Both the position numbers and the translations under genes were made by a program. A stretch of 64,000 nt of DNA, from positions 55,535,089-55,599,088 of the forward strand of contig JAMXBB010000002.1 of NCBI GenBank assembly GCA_024138015.1, read 5' to 3'. The notes under the pieces are model-generated. The model ran no database searches and was not told the origin of the DNA. It worked only from the letters and a program-made list of their open reading frames with translations. Within the stretch, counting starts at the first letter, position 1; the number at the start of each line of letters is the position of its first letter. The stretch is from Lumnitzera littorea. Taxonomy: Eukaryota; Streptophyta; Magnoliopsida; Myrtales; Combretaceae. Of the stretch, positions 34,108-48,121 are shown in pieces.

Positions 34108-37100
34108 ACATACATGATTACGTGAGTTTGATTAAATTATTTTATCTCATTAAAATCATAAGTGAATAACTTCCAAGTTTAATACTGCAAAATATGTGAA
34201 GGACTGCAAACTTATAGTGAAAAAAAAAAATAGAAATTGAAAAATAAGTCAAAAAGAAAAACCTAATCCATGCAAATGCAGAGTCTACTTCTATCGAGAA
34301 AAACTACATGAGAAAGGGCAAATATGTCTAGATGCATATTATTAAAAGTGACATAAATAAAAAAACTATCCATTATATGTTGGTGATGTAGTATACTAAG
34401 TAACAAAATGGATACTAATGTGGCATATGCCACATGAATGATATTTAGGAGTGACTAGGTATAAGCAGGATAAAAGTATAAAGTTTTACTCATATCCCAC
34501 CATATAGGTTCTCGAATTTGAAAATCATAATCTACTATATACCATACAAAAATTATCCTAGAATGCTATAACCAAATTGCATTTTTGTGATAGCATTCCA
34601 TAATAGATTCTTTGGCGCAAATTACATTATTGGGCTAAGGTTGTCAAGATCCTAATAACTTGGTCTATAATTGACTTCATTGATGTTTCTATAAAACTCT
34701 AAACCTAACCATGGTTAATCGTAATTAAAAAAAAAAAAGAAAGAAGTTTGTGGAGGATTGGGTTTTTGCTGGCATATACATATTTAGGGTTTTGTACAAT
34801 CTCATAATCAAAGTATTCACTTGATCCTTAACTTAGAGTTTTTCAATTATTTAATTAATAGATTTGTAAATTTAGATTCAATATTGTTGCAAATATTAGA
34901 TATCTTATGTACTAGAAGGAGGAAATTTGGAAATATTGATATTGATGCCATACTATGCAAATATATGAGAAGTTGATGTTAACTACAAAGTAGATGAATC
35001 AAGTTGATCATAGATCCTCAATCCTTCATTTAGTAATTTTAGTAGTTACATTAAGCTTTTGATATAGAGAAAGGGGTTAATTTGATATGGATTTCATATA
35101 TCTTCAAAAGTGTTGTTTTGTTATAGATGGTGTTGACTTTGGACTCTGCTAAGGTTTATGATTAGGCTTGTAGTTCAATTATCCGAGCATTAGGCCTTTA
35201 AGCTCTAATTCAATGAAGATAGAACCTGCAAAAACATGTTGGAAGGGACTTTAGAGTAGGTACTCAAATGCTTAAATTAGTAAATGAGAAGTTTTGTGGT
35301 AGAATGATAGTAAAAAACTTAACCCCATATATGGGAGTCTCATCCCCATTTATAGGTGATGAGACAATTTACCATTTATGAAAATTCATATTATATCTTG
35401 TCTAAAGTTAGTTGTCCCAATTATAAAAGTGTATTGCGATAGATTAGGAAAGTAGCTTCTAAGTTGGTTGGTTTGATTAAGTATGTACACTATTAAGGTG
35501 TAAGGATTGATTGGGTAAGTAGATTTTGATAAACTTTAAAGGGGTTTTACCGTACTGAGTTGCGATAGTTTGCCATGTGTCACTTGAAGGAGTCGTCTTA
35601 GACTAAGTTGGCCAAGGTTGTAAGGCCTATCCTACTAGCATGGTGTCAACAGGTATTACCTAAGGGTCGAGCCTTTGATCAAGTCAATTCAGCTGGCCTT
35701 CACTAATCACTTGGGCTTCTAATGTTCGGGCTCAAATTAGGCCAAGGGTTTAGACCTAAGATTGCCTATCAACAAATGGAATTTTGAAAATTATAAAGTA
35801 CATGTTATAAGAAGTATAAACTAGTGTTCAACTTTTATCATGGGTAGAAAATATCATAGAATATGTTATGAATATAAAAAGTGAATTCCAATCTATTGTT
35901 AGACATCACTTTTGATGGAAAACTTGTTTATAGATTTTGAAAAAAGTGTTGGAAGTTCAAATAGAAAAGCATAAGTTCTATTCAATTAGCCCACAAGAGG
36001 TCAGTTAACCAACCATAAGAGTAGTGGTCAACCAGTCATTATGCATTGGTTAACCTATTGTAATAGGCTTGTAAATCAACCATAAAGGGGTAGTCAACTG
36101 ACTTATATTTTCCTTTTGGAGCATTGACACATATATTATAAAAGAAACTTATTTATAGAAAGGTATTTATAACATAGAATTAACTTAATTATTTGTTAGC
36201 ATTAAGTTAGTATCTAGTTAGTTAAAAATAACAAATTAGCATTTGTTAAGCAGTTTATTATAGAAAATAAGTTGATAAGTGGTCGGATAAAAATAGTTAG
36301 GTCTAGTTAGTTACTAAATTGGTAGCTAGTGGTTGTTAATCTATATTGAAATATTTAATCCCTAAGATAGACTAAATCCAATTAGTTTTAAAGTTATCTT
36401 TACTCCTTTCCTTAAGTGAAACCCCTAAGTGATTAGTAAGAACATGAAAACTAGGTAGTGATCTTAGTTGTAAGATGATATTACATATTCAGGATCAAGT
36501 TTAACTATTACAATGAATGTGGTGCATTTAGACAATCAAGATTCGAGTGTACAACCTTGATTGGGATGTATCATGCTTGTTATGTGCAGTCATAAATGAA
36601 CCATAATCAAACTGAAAATCTAAAAAAGTGTTGCTTGTTCTTAGTTATGGTTGAGAATCTAGATTATTGGTAAGTCAACATAGCAGTTGGTCATCAATGT
36701 ATGGCAATGTCCAAAGTAAAGTTGTACACTAAACAAAATTGGCAATTTTAGGTACTACGTAAAAGTGGGTTGCTGATCATAATGACGCATTGAGTTTAGA
36801 GGTTAAGGTAGAAGCTACACATAAGGTCACCATAGGGGCTATAAGATCTTATGTTGTATGTTTGTGAGTAGATTGGCTTTCTCATGGTTGATTTGATGTT
36901 GATTATAAGATAACATAATTAAAGGAATCAATCATGGTATCATATGTGTGTATATGTTGCGGAGTTACAAGATACTCTAGTTTTGGACTAATAACAAGAA
37001 ACTTCAAAATGTGCTACTTGGACAATTAATTTCAAAGATAATAACTTATACTTATTACATAACTAGATCATTGTTGTTTAATTGCATATGTTATAGAACT

Positions 37101-38560
37101 CGTATGTACTTGTGAACATGTATTGGATTTTTCCTAGGGGAAATATCTTTAAAGTATAAGTGATGTTGCAAATATGGATTTATATACTATCTTAGCTACA
37201 ACAAGTATTATGAGTATAGGACCAATGATAATGGTTATGGAGATCTAGAATGTTATGCCGATGATGAAGACTACAAGTTTTAGTTTATTTAGACTAATTG
37301 ACATGTTGCAATTAGTTTAATGCCATTTCTTATGTAAACATTATTTTAATCTCATTATTTTGGTTAACTTGGATTAAGTACCTTTGAATATTAAGAGAGA
37401 CAATTAACTTTTGAGTATACATTTGTTAAAGATGATGAATTGTTTGAGGAGGCAATAAATGTGAGTTTTGTAGTAAATATTTATATTGGTAGTATTTAGT
37501 AGCATCTAAACATTAACATATCCTTATTTTGGCATGGATATATGTAGAGTCATTACATCTTAGAATTTAGGGTAGGATAATTGGAGTATATATCTCATAT
37601 ATCATAGAAATTATGTATTATGAGGCTAGACATGCCTAAAAATGCGAAAAGTTTTAATATCAAATTTTTATCCTAACAAATTCTATTCTACATCTTATGC
37701 CCTATGCTTATGAATGATGTTCATTATGATACTTTAAGTCAAAAGGTTATGAAAGCAAAAGCAAAATTAATCCTTTATGTTTGTTTCATCTGTACTTAGC
37801 TATCTTATCTTTAAAAATATGCATCTAGACTCCCCATGTCTATATCTTAAATTAATTTTTTTTAATTTAGTAGTTTTTTTGTTATTTTTATTAAGGTTTA
37901 TGTAGAGGTATAAATACATATTTTACTAGCTAGCGGGATATTTGCTATGTGCATGCAAATTTAATAATAACGACCTCGAACAGCCATAAAACTCTAGAAA
38001 AACAAAAAAACGGCATTTTACAAACTTATACAAAAATAATCTATAATGAAATAAAAATGGGACAAACACTTTGCTTTTGAATTAAGGTAATATTGTTTCG
38101 TTTATTGTTGTTAATGTTTTGACAAAGGCTATTTTTTCTATTTTATGTGCTTTTGGTTTTATTTTGTTTGTTTTGGTTATAGTTGTTCGTAATAATTATT
38201 TATTTCCATACCTTGGTGCAAGTTTGGGTCACAGTGTTTCACCTATACAATTTTTTCTATAAGTGTAATAAAAGAAAACGTGGTAACCAAAAAGAGGGAA
38301 ATGATGGGAATATGCAATTTGAACAGTAATTTATTGAGCATATCCCATGATGCTTTAGGTTATTTTTATGGCATTCATGACAGGAATTTCTTTGAGGGTA
38401 ATTGAAAGAATTTTAAAAATAAAAAGGTAAGACACAGAAAACTACTTTATATATATAGATATTTATGGCTTTAAGTGTGTAATTTTAAAAGATGCATAGA
38501 TAGAGCAAATATTAAAGGAGTATATTTACAATTTATAGAAAAAGTATCTTGAGATATTAA
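34105..38560. other. AT-rich non-coding DNA, likely old retroelement debris
   Basis: No frame above 60 codons carries a motif. Around 35350-35760 and 36450-36960 the composition and words (GGTTAACC, TTGGTAAGTC) resemble LTR sequence, but no partner copy or ends were found. A block at 35990-36110 repeats GTCAACC-type words. Confidence 0.35.
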
Positions 38561-38599
38561 TTATATTCAAGAACATTTACTGGAAGGTAACTGGTTTTA

Positions 38600-39780
38600 C
38601 TGTTAAATTAAAGTACATGCTATATGCTCTTTATTGGCATAAGTTTTGGATATTAGATACTAAATTATGTGCAACTAAAATAGTAAGTGTTATAAGTAAT
38701 GAGCTACCAACTAAAGACAACGTCATTAAGAGAGGGTAGAATGAAAACCTGATGTGCGCTTTTTCTGAAGAAGCTTCAAAGAAAATGTTATAACATATTT
38801 TTATGGAGTACAAAAAGACTAAAGAGCTTTGGTGGTCTTTCAATCAGGATTATAATTTTGCTGACTCTTTTAATCTAAATCTTCAAGATTAGATAAAAAA
38901 GAATTCAGTGTTGAGGAAGAGAAATTTATCTACTTCATTGCTCTTGGCAAATAGCTTTTACTTGTAGTATGCGGAATGTGTGAAAAATGAAAGGGACAAA
39001 ATAATTTTTGAGAATGGTAATGGAAAATCTTGGTTAGAAAATGCGAAGCAATAGAGTTCTGGGCTCATGTATGAAAGGAGTTAAAGGAGAAGAATTGGGA
39101 GGCATCGGCAACCCTCATAACAAAATGGCTGCATTAAGATAAACTATGACAGTACTTTCAAATATGGAAGTGAAGATGCAGGAGCTAGTGGTTTTACAAG
39201 AGATAGACATGGAAATTGGTTGGGTACTTTAGTTAAGAGGGTATATACATCTTCTTCTCTTAAGTCAAAGATTTGGGAAATATTGGAACTTTAATCTAGT
39301 AACACAAAGAGGTTAGAACAATATAGTGGTCGAGTTAAAGTTAGCTAAAGTAGCTGAGATGATTACAAAGAATACTACTGATTATGATTTTATGAATATC
39401 TCATGAATTGGATTTGAACCAATATATATCGACTATAGTAATGGTATGTAATTTCTTATTAGATCAAGTATCCCCTATGGACATTGTTATTTTGTGCATG
39501 CAATTATACTACCAAAAGACATCTTAGACCTTAAGTTGGGTAGCTAGAAAATTCAATGAAGAAGCTCATGCAATACCATAGGTGTTGTGCAATGAGTGGC
39601 TGAAATGTTTTTTTGTTAAAAATCCTTGTTTAGCTACTTTATCTATGTTATTTGATGATGTTATGAACAAACTTGTGTCTTGTTTTATATATAATGAACT
39701 TAAGCATTGCCTATGCTTGTTTACTTGTGGTAATGTTCCATCGATTGCTAAAGCTAATAGGGAAAGCTAGTCCTCTTGCC
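38600..39780 (+). pseudogene. LINE (L1-like) relic: zinc-binding domain and RNase H
   Basis: The plus strand gives, in order, ELPTKDNVIKRG (38703-38736), MCAFSEEASKKM, FMEYKKTKELW, ERDKIIFENGNGKSWLENA, then INYDSTFKYGSEDAGASGF and RDRHGNWLGTLVKRVYTSSS (39130-39240). The first part is the reverse-transcriptase-associated zinc-binding domain, the second the RNase H fold of plant LINEs, with its first catalytic Asp in INYD. Stops and frameshifts are frequent. A C-terminal remnant around CNEWLKCFF follows to 39770. The upstream endonuclease and reverse transcriptase were not found, as expected for a 5'-truncated copy. No clear poly(A) tail remains. Confidence 0.65.
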
Positions 39781-39784
39781 CTAC

Positions 39785-42250
39785 TGGCTAATTTTGTGCT
39801 TTGTACTTATTAGTTTTTTAATAATATAATTTTGAATATTTTACCCCAAAAAGGAAACTATAGATATTAAAATGTAGAAGGTTAGACCTAGGCTACGACC
39901 TAATTCGGCCCGATTTAATCAGATACATTAGATCATCCCTAAGGGGTAAAGCTAGACCAACTCAAGCCTCCCTATTTCATGCCAATTCTTCAAAACTAAC
40001 ACAAACAATTATTTTCCTTTTCCTTTTTCCTTTTTCTCCTCTATTCTACATTTGATTCATATTGTACCTATACTTTGCAATTTTAATTTAGTTAAAATGA
40101 TTAGTTCATTAACTAATTACATTTGCACATATTCCATTTGCTAGTAAGTTACTAATGTGAAATAAGACAAAATTTGTTCATTTTTATGGAGGCATGTGTA
40201 CAAGGGAACATCGCTACCCTTGTAAGATATTACAATGTCAAAAGTAAATAAAGTAGTACTACTATCTTACGTAACATATTTATAAAGTAACAACACAAAA
40301 TAACTAAAATATTGAAATTGTCGTAACATTATCAACATTAATATTATTATTATTATTATTTTTAGAAGTGGTCATATAACCTGTATTGTAATTATCATTA
40401 TCATGTAGTTTTTCTAGAAATCCCAAGAAATGAGTGATTGGGGCAAAGATGAACACAAAATTCAGTAATTAAGAAAAGATGAAAAAGATCACTATGATAC
40501 AATATTGATTTCAATGCTAAAATAGAATACATGAAATTATTATCCAATGCATGAAAAATATTTACAGTTAAATAAAGAGTGGCAAACTTTGTTCTGTTTT
40601 TGTAGCACTTCTTGTGTTGGTTACACAAAAGTATTTGTAGCCCCTATTTTCTCTATATTCTCTCTACTCCTTAATTTGCTTTATGCCACCACTTTTTTTT
40701 AACTTCAACATTAGTAAGACCTCTTTTAAGTGATATGGATATTCAAAAAAGTATATGGCATGAAGTGGAATAGGGAATTGAAGAAACTATATAAAAGATA
40801 AGGCTGAAGGCTATTTGGATGCAACGGATACAATGGAGCATTAGAAAATGAGATGGTAGCACTATCTTCATGACATTTAATTGTGAATGTTTTCTATATA
40901 TTCAGACATAGCTTCGTGTATCACATTTCGTTAGATGTAAAGTCAATGTCTCATTATTATAGTCAACTTTTGCATCTCTCCTTAATTCATGACTTCTATG
41001 GCTAATTTCACTCTAGTCACCAACTTTTTAGAAGAACGATACAAGAAGCATCATTTAAAGAGATGTTAATGCTTGTTGCAACCGTATTGTAGAGAACTTA
41101 TCGAATTTAAAAATTTATGAAAAACATATATTAGACATATTTTTAGAAAGTACACTAACTATTCTTAATTCTTATTACTCAAGCGATTGCATCATAACTT
41201 GTATATATATATGTACATGTTTCCATTTATAGGAAATAAAAAAAATGGCTAGGGGTATGGGAGGGGGTAGGTGAGGGGTTGGACACAATTGCACTAGAAT
41301 AGCTTAATATATGCATGAAATATATTAATGTCGATAGGATTGTTAGTTGTTTGCTATTCATCACTTGGATCAAGCTAATGAATCTCATTCAACATACTTG
41401 CAAGAGACTTATGTTTAAAAAAGTTTTTAGTCCCAATTATTCTCCGCAAAGTTTAGCTATGACAATGTAATTTGTCCCCAACATTTTAGCAAAACCATAA
41501 ATCTCAATCCTATTATCGTCTTGTATTAGTATGTTTGCTTTAGCTTTGTTTGATTCCACCTAAACTAATCCATCTATATATGATTTCACCCAATTAAGTT
41601 GATATGGTTCCCAAGAGACTAAACTTTGATTTTTTTTTTTTTTTGGCACTTCCCTAAGTCAATCATTAAATTAGATAGAGATAACCCATTTGTATATAAA
41701 GTTGAGTATGAGATTCAGATGGAAGTTAAAAAAATTTATTTTAAACTAAGATCAAGAGGAATTCCTTAAAAAAATCATGTAAGATGAGGTATGTATTGTT
41801 CTTACAATAATCATTTTAATGGTGGAATTGGAGAAGTGGGAGCATTCAATTACTATTGAATGTTATCATGATTTTAATAATTCCTCCACATCATCTAAAC
41901 CTATGGGTTGAGAGGGTTGCTTATGAAAATTGCATAAGTAATTAAATTGCGAAATTTACATGCATTCCTTCCTCTTACTTGAGGGAGTCTTATGCCTCTA
42001 GTGTGCATTAGACTAGTTAGGACAATGTTTTAGTAGCAAAAGAAAAAAAAAAAAGAATTTTCCACTTTCATCTCTTTTATAGGGCCTAAGATAGAACTTC
42101 TCTTAATCTAGTGAACTTTTCTTGTAATTGAAGAGGGGACCATCGTTACAAATGCATGTAGTATCAAGGTTAGATTTCTACTAAGCCTAGTCTATACCTA
42201 TTAGCTAGAGCGAATGGCACCCCTTCAAGCTATTCTCTACTTTTCGAACT
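39785..42250. other. No gene recognised
   Basis: AT-rich DNA with an (ATT)n microsatellite at 40341-40361 and a short TA run at 41203-41213. The 75-codon minus frame at 40401-40628 has no motif. Confidence 0.4.
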
Positions 42251-42257
42251 TGAAATT

Positions 42258-42276
42258 AATCCACCTTGGCTCTAAT
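42258..42276 (-). other. Possible tRNA-iMet-type primer site, minus strand
   Basis: Minus strand AGTATTAGAGCCAAGG resembles TGGTATCAGAGCCAGG. If real it marks a minus-strand LTR element whose LTR lies to the right. No gag was found on its left, so the call is tentative. Confidence 0.25.
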
Positions 42277-42534
42277 ACTCCTTAACTATTTACTAAACTC
42301 ACTAATTTGATGCTCTTAGCTCATAAATTTCAAGAAGATTAGTAGTTAAGAGACTACATCACCCTTGATTTTATTTTATTAATTGTTTAGCTTAGTAGTG
42401 TGCAAAAGTATTCAAAGGCATCTATATGCTAGTACTATCACCTATCTGGATATCTCAAATTAAAAATTTAACTTTTGAAGAACTAATTTTAACTTTATAC
42501 ACATATCTTTATCAAAAGTAGTTTTGTGGAGCTT

Positions 42535-43030
42535 GATCTCTTAGAAATTTTTCAAATAATGTGGTCATACAATAGAAAGGTATTTCTACAAATTATTGTC
42601 AATTAATTAATTACCTAATTTATGGAATTAACTTATGAAATAGTAATATTTATGGAAAACTGTGACTATTTAAATATAACTAATTACTTAATAGCACATT
42701 AAATTTAATCATTTATTTGGTTGCTTAATGGATGTATCAAACTAAAAGTTAAATGAATATAAATTAGTCCTTTTCCTATCCATTTGGGTCACATTGTCAG
42801 TTTCTATCAAAGACTTGTATGGCATAAAGTTTGAAAAAGAGTCAAGAAAGAAAAACTATTTATACCAAAGAAATTTCATCATTTTCCTTCATGATTAAGA
42901 GATGGACTCATCTTTTGTTCCATATGTGTCTTCTTGTAAAAATTGTTTTGTTCAAATATTTAATATTTATAATTTATTATGTCCAACCTATTTTACATAT
43001 GTTGTTAGAGCACATGGTTTTGAACATATA
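42535..43030 (+). repeat. Direct repeat copy 1, candidate copia 5' LTR part
   Basis: AATAATGTGGTCATACAATA and GGTATTTCTACAAATTATTG recur at 50500-50640. TTTCATCATTTTCCTTCATG and ATTTATTATGTCCAACC recur at 51350-51480. The two copies flank the copia relic in the same orientation, as LTRs would. Terminal TG/CA dinucleotides and a primer site are not clear. Confidence 0.45.
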
Positions 43031-44060
43031 ATTTTTCAATTATCGTTAATCATTTTTATGGATTTAATTTTAAGGATTTAGAGTGATTGTTAATTATTCG
43101 AGTGAAATGACATAATTGATGTGAATACTACTTGAATAATTATTTTCCTCATTGAGATTTGATACTTGTTATTCCAATTTATTATGCTATTCCAACTTGT
43201 GGTTTTGTATTTTATAACTAATCATAAGTGATAAAAATTTATTACATTTATAAGGTAAGATGCTATTGTTTGACAAGCAATGTCAATTTAAGATAACTTG
43301 TAACTATATTAAAATAAATAAATAAAGATCACTCTAGTGAGAAAGGAAATACTAATGCATGTTTATGTATCCACTATATAATAGTCTATATGTATTCAAG
43401 TTGAATAGTGTTTCTTTAGACTTTATTTATGAGAAATGAATATTGTTTAAAAAATGTAGCTTGTTTATGTAAGAGTTAGTTTGCTAAATATTCAAGATAT
43501 TAGAGCTTTATTTAATAGATAAATAAACCCCAATTTGATAGTTATGAATTTTCAATTGTTGAAATACTTCATATAGTAAAATATTAAATATTATAATTCA
43601 TGGCTAAAGCATATGTTTCATTATATTTAAATATTATAATTATGGTTATAAAAGTTTGACTTGCATCCCAACTAAAAAAAAGTAATTGCCTTACATATAT
43701 GAAATTTGAATATTATTATATTATGGTCTTACTATTATAAATGTTTCTTCATCAACATATCATTTAGTGTATGTATGCATGATTTTATGTTATATATATA
43801 GTGTCAACAAAAGTGATCAAACTATGATGATAATGAGTGTATATCATGCATAAAGTGGTCATCTATCCATAATATTAATGAAATACCTATGATTGAAAAC
43901 TAGTTAAAAAACTGACATTCACTTACCACTAAAACTTTATGATTCACTCAAAGGTAAATAGCCATTCTATGATTTGTGAACATAATGTAGATAAATTAGT
44001 ATTATTGGTCAGATACATCTAATATGTAAAGACAACATACATGTTTAACTAAAATATTTA
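43031..44060. other. No gene recognised
   Basis: AT-rich non-coding DNA between the candidate LTR and a MITE. It would be the leader of the copia element if the flanking repeats are its LTRs. Confidence 0.4.
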
Positions 44061-44418
44061 AGGGAAAAATGTAAATAACTCTTGTAAACTTTGATTTATG
44101 TGCAAATTAACTTCTTAAACTTTTAAAATGTAGTTTTTGACCTTTTAAACTTTAATCAATTAGTAAACAACTCTCATAGGTTGAGAATGACCCTTTTAAA
44201 CTATGATTTTGGCACACAAACACCTCCATGAACTTTTCAAAATGTATTTTAATATCGTCTAAACTTTGACCATGGTATGAATCTTTTTAACTAAAAAAGA
44301 AAATGTTCTTTATGTTACGTATTTATCAAAGTTTAAAGAATCAAAAACTACACTTTGAAAATTTAAGGGATCAATTCACACCCAAGTCAAAATTTAGGGA
44401 GTTATTTGTAATTTCCTC
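44061..44418. mobile_element. hAT-type MITE with perfect 8-bp target duplication
   Basis: 358 bp. AATATTTA flanks both sides (44053-44060 and 44419-44426). The ends are inverted: GGGAAAAATGTAAATAACTC on the left against GAGGAAATTACAAATAACTC on the right, and complementarity continues inward for roughly 100 bp (TAAACTTTGA, AAATGTAGTTTTTGA). The RNA would form a long hairpin. No coding. An 8-bp duplication is the hAT signature. Confidence 0.75.
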
Positions 44419-44426
44419 AATATTTA

Positions 44427-45570
44427 ATTCCCTAATTAGGTTATTGTAAATGTAAGGTTCTAAAGAGTATTATTACACGTAAGCTATGTGAAAGTCGCAC
44501 TATACTTAACCTTAGAGGGGTAACATGTGAATGGTACTTGCAAGGACAACTTAGAGAAAAATGGCCGCGAGACAAAAAAAAAATAGTCTTAGTAGCTCAA
44601 GCACACTTGTAACACATAAGGGAGCTATGGGGCGTTAATCTCACTATTCTTGATTAAGTGTTAAATTGTTCTTCACTTAAGAGCTATTTTGATCTTTAAA
44701 AGTAGAGAATTCATAGGATGGTATTATTTCTCTAATCTCTAGAGCTTATAAAGTGTCTACTAAAAGTCAAGGTTGGGTATTTATAGACTCTTAGGTTTGA
44801 TAGCAACTGTTGGATCACCTGAATAATCAACAGTTAAGATCAAGTTTGCTCATCCAATCTTATCCTAATGACATTACTATGGATCTAAGGCCAGTAACTT
44901 ACCTTATTGAGTATGCAAGCCTGCTTAAGAGAGGTTGAGAGAGGGTAAACCAGTCTAACAATTCCTATTCTAAGTCCACTAAGTCAAATCTCCCTAAATC
45001 GTCTCGAGTTCATAGACTTAACACTTTAAGCCCTATTACTTTAGCCTAAAGAGTCAAATTAAAGTTAGTAGTAGGCTTAAGGCCTAGTAGGCCATTTTAG
45101 CCCTCTATAATTATTTATGGCATTTACTTAATGATAGTGTATTATAGCTTCTACCTAAAGCCAAAATATACTCTAACGATTTATTTGCCTAAATTTATGA
45201 GCATTTATGCATCACTACAGCTATTTCACTTCATTCGAATACTTCTTTTGTTCCCATCTTAAATGGATTAAAACTTTCTAAGTAGCAAATAAGTCAACTT
45301 CCATTTAGGTGTGTTAAATGTTGACTTAGCACTATTAGAAGAAAAGAACAACCTGCTAACATCACAAATTTAAGCTATAAGGATTTAAAGTTATATCATA
45401 AGGCAAGGACACAATTTAACAAATTAAGCTTAATGTTTATATGAGTCATTATTTCCAACAATATTAAGACTCCTATTGCAAAAGAAGAAAGTACCAAGGA
45501 TTACCTTAAGTTTATGGAAGAAAGACTTTGGTCTATAAATAAGTCACTTACTGGTATTTAATGATAGAAC
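44427..45570. other. No gene recognised
   Basis: Non-coding DNA upstream of the recognisable copia gag. Copia gag N-terminal sequence may lie at its right end but is too decayed to place. Confidence 0.35.
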
Positions 45571-45812
45571 TTATGACCATGAAGTTTATTAAATTGTGAA
45601 GTATGCAATAATATGTCATTAATAAGACTAATATTGCAACAAGACTTAAAACTTTGGGAATGATAGTAAATGACTCCTCTTGGTGTAATTTATTTTAAAT
45701 TCATTGCCTTTTGAGTATGGATCTTTTTAAATTAATTATAATACAATTAAGGAAAAGAGGAATGTTAATGAATTGTTCAATAAGTTACTTAAGAGGAAAC
45801 GAGGTTAAAGAT

Positions 45813-46149
45813 TAGAGGTACACAAGTGGGTTTTGGCTCGTTGGTCAGCCTATTTAATCCGCTTTTAAAACGAGTTTAAGTCAAAGTTTTTTGGCCTATT
45901 TAAAAATAAGCCAAATGAGCTCGGCCCATTTAAACTATAGGCCAAAGTGAGCCAGTTTAGGTTGGTTCATTTAACCAATTCATGCTTTTGGTCCACGAGC
46001 CAACTCGTTTAACTCGCTTTTTAAACGGATTAGGGTCAAGATTTTTTTGCCTATTTAAAAAGCTTGCAAAAATGAGCTTAGCTCATTTAACCTGCAAGCC
46101 AAAATGGGCTGGGTTAAATTGGTCCGTTTAACCTACTTACACATCTCTA
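45813..46149. mobile_element. hAT-type MITE inserted in copia gag
   Basis: 337 bp flanked by exact TTAAAGAT (45805-45812 and 46150-46157). Ends are inverted: TAGAGGTACACAAGTGGG against TAGAGATGTGTAAGTAGG. Inside, two related ~150-bp blocks (GCCTATTTAA, AAATGAGCT, CATTTAACC words) are repeated. Removing it rejoins the gag frame between EETRLK and IQGFHLVN. Confidence 0.85.
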
Positions 46150-47325
46150 TTAAAGATACAAGGATTTCATTTGGTAAACCTAATGGGTCAAGAAGTTCAT
46201 GGAGTTCCCAAACCAAAATCTAACAAATTTAATAAGAAAGGATCTATTGAAATTAAGTAGTTACTAACAATGATAAGAAAGGAACTAAGGTAGATAAGTA
46301 TTACTTATGAAAGAAAATAAGGACGTCATCATAAAAATTGTGTTTCAAATGTAAAGCTTGGTTTGAAAAGAAATGTATAATTTATGCTTCTAATGTTTTA
46401 AATCAAATTTAACAGAAGTCTATTCTAATACTTAGTAGTTTGATTATGGTGTCGCTACTCATGTTTCCAAGGTATTAGGGATTCCTTACAATCTATAAAA
46501 TAAACCTAAATGAGAGCTTCTTGTTCATGGGAGACCTAACAATTAACCAATTAAATGCATAGAGACTTATTGTCTTGTTTGAGAGACCAGACATCATATG
46601 GATCTTTTATAAATTCTCTACATACCTTCACTTTCTAGAAATAGTTTTTGTGTGAAAACTTGATGTTAATGAATTTATTTTAAAGGCAACATTAATGTTT
46701 TAATTTATATAATAAAGATAATTCATTTATTGTTTTTAGGATTCCTATAGACAATTTCTAAAAATTAAAACTTGATATTAATTTTTCTACAGCCCTTATG
46801 TACATTCAGCAAGATCTTGGAACTAAGCATAGAATGCTAAATGAAGATTCTACTCATGGAATAAACATTTGGTTTATGTATCTAAAGAAAGACAAAGAGG
46901 ATTGATAAAGAATGAGATTATATGGAATCTATAATTTACTAATTTTGGTATATGCATGGATTACATTAAAGAAAGTAAATCAAATATAATAAGAACGGAG
47001 CCACAAGAAGCGCTTTGCTTCTTGAAATAATATAGATCGATATATGTAGACCTTTTGGACTCCATCTCTTAATGGATGAAAATATTTATCATCCTTATAA
47101 TTAATTTTTCACTTCACAAATATATTTGCTTAATTAATAAAAAAATCTCAAGTTATAAAAATAATATATTAAGAAGATTAAGGCAAAAAGATAGAAAGGT
47201 GAAACTAATAAGGTATGATATAGGTGATGAATATTGTGGAAATATGATGAATCTAGATAAAATTAAGGTCTATTTGCTAAGTTTGATAAAGGACATGGCA
47301 TATGTGCACAGTATATTATGCTAGG

Positions 47326-48121
47326 TAGAGCTGCCAATTTATGTTACCATATCATATCTTGTTTCTATGTTTAAATGCATTTGTATAAAGAAAACCTTAA
47401 CTCATAACATAACGTGTTCATTAATCATATATGAAAACTTAAACTCATAAACTGACCAGTTTAATAAGTATGTCTCGTGTCCTGATTGAACTCATTTATT
47501 GATAAAAAAGTTATAAATGAATATATTAAATACTTAGGATATGGGCAATGATATTGCTTAAATTCTACAAAGACAAATTACATAAAATCTTGATACTTGA
47601 TATAAAATTACAATTCAAATAAAAGTCTTAGTGAAGTAAAATTTCATTAAATATAGGAAATCCAAAAATTTAAATTACATAACATTATTAAATTACGAGG
47701 AAGTGGAATGAGGCCAAAATGAAAGATACTACTAGTATTAGTTTCCAAATTCATCATATTATCTATCAGATTTTCAAGGAAGACAGTAAAAAAACTACAA
47801 ATCGATTCATAACTTTTGCCCCATTTAAACTACAATGCAATAAGTAGAATATATAATTAGGAATAATGAATTTCATACCTTCAATTGATATCTTTAACTT
47901 AGAAAGAAAAGATATGAGCAACAAAATGCAAATATTGGAATGTAGAGCATATCTTGTGTTTGAGTCTAAGAGCTTGATATAAACTTAAACACAAATTTAA
48001 ATGGATTTAGACTAGTTGACCCTTTTTAGTCCCATGTTGATTTTTTCTACACACAAACCCATTAAAATCTTGTCATGTTGTATCCAAATCTCATGGATCA
48101 ACTTCTAAATTGACAACCCTA
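47326..48121. mobile_element. hAT-type non-autonomous element inserted in copia integrase
   Basis: 796 bp flanked by ATGCTAGG (47318-47325) and ATGTTAGG (48122-48129), 7 of 8 identical. Ends are inverted: TAGAGCTGCCAATTTA against TAGGGTTGTCAATTTA, a common plant hAT terminus. It interrupts integrase exactly between QYIMLG and TSQHNG; without it and one duplication the frame is continuous. No transposase is visible, so it moved using another element's enzyme. Confidence 0.85.
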
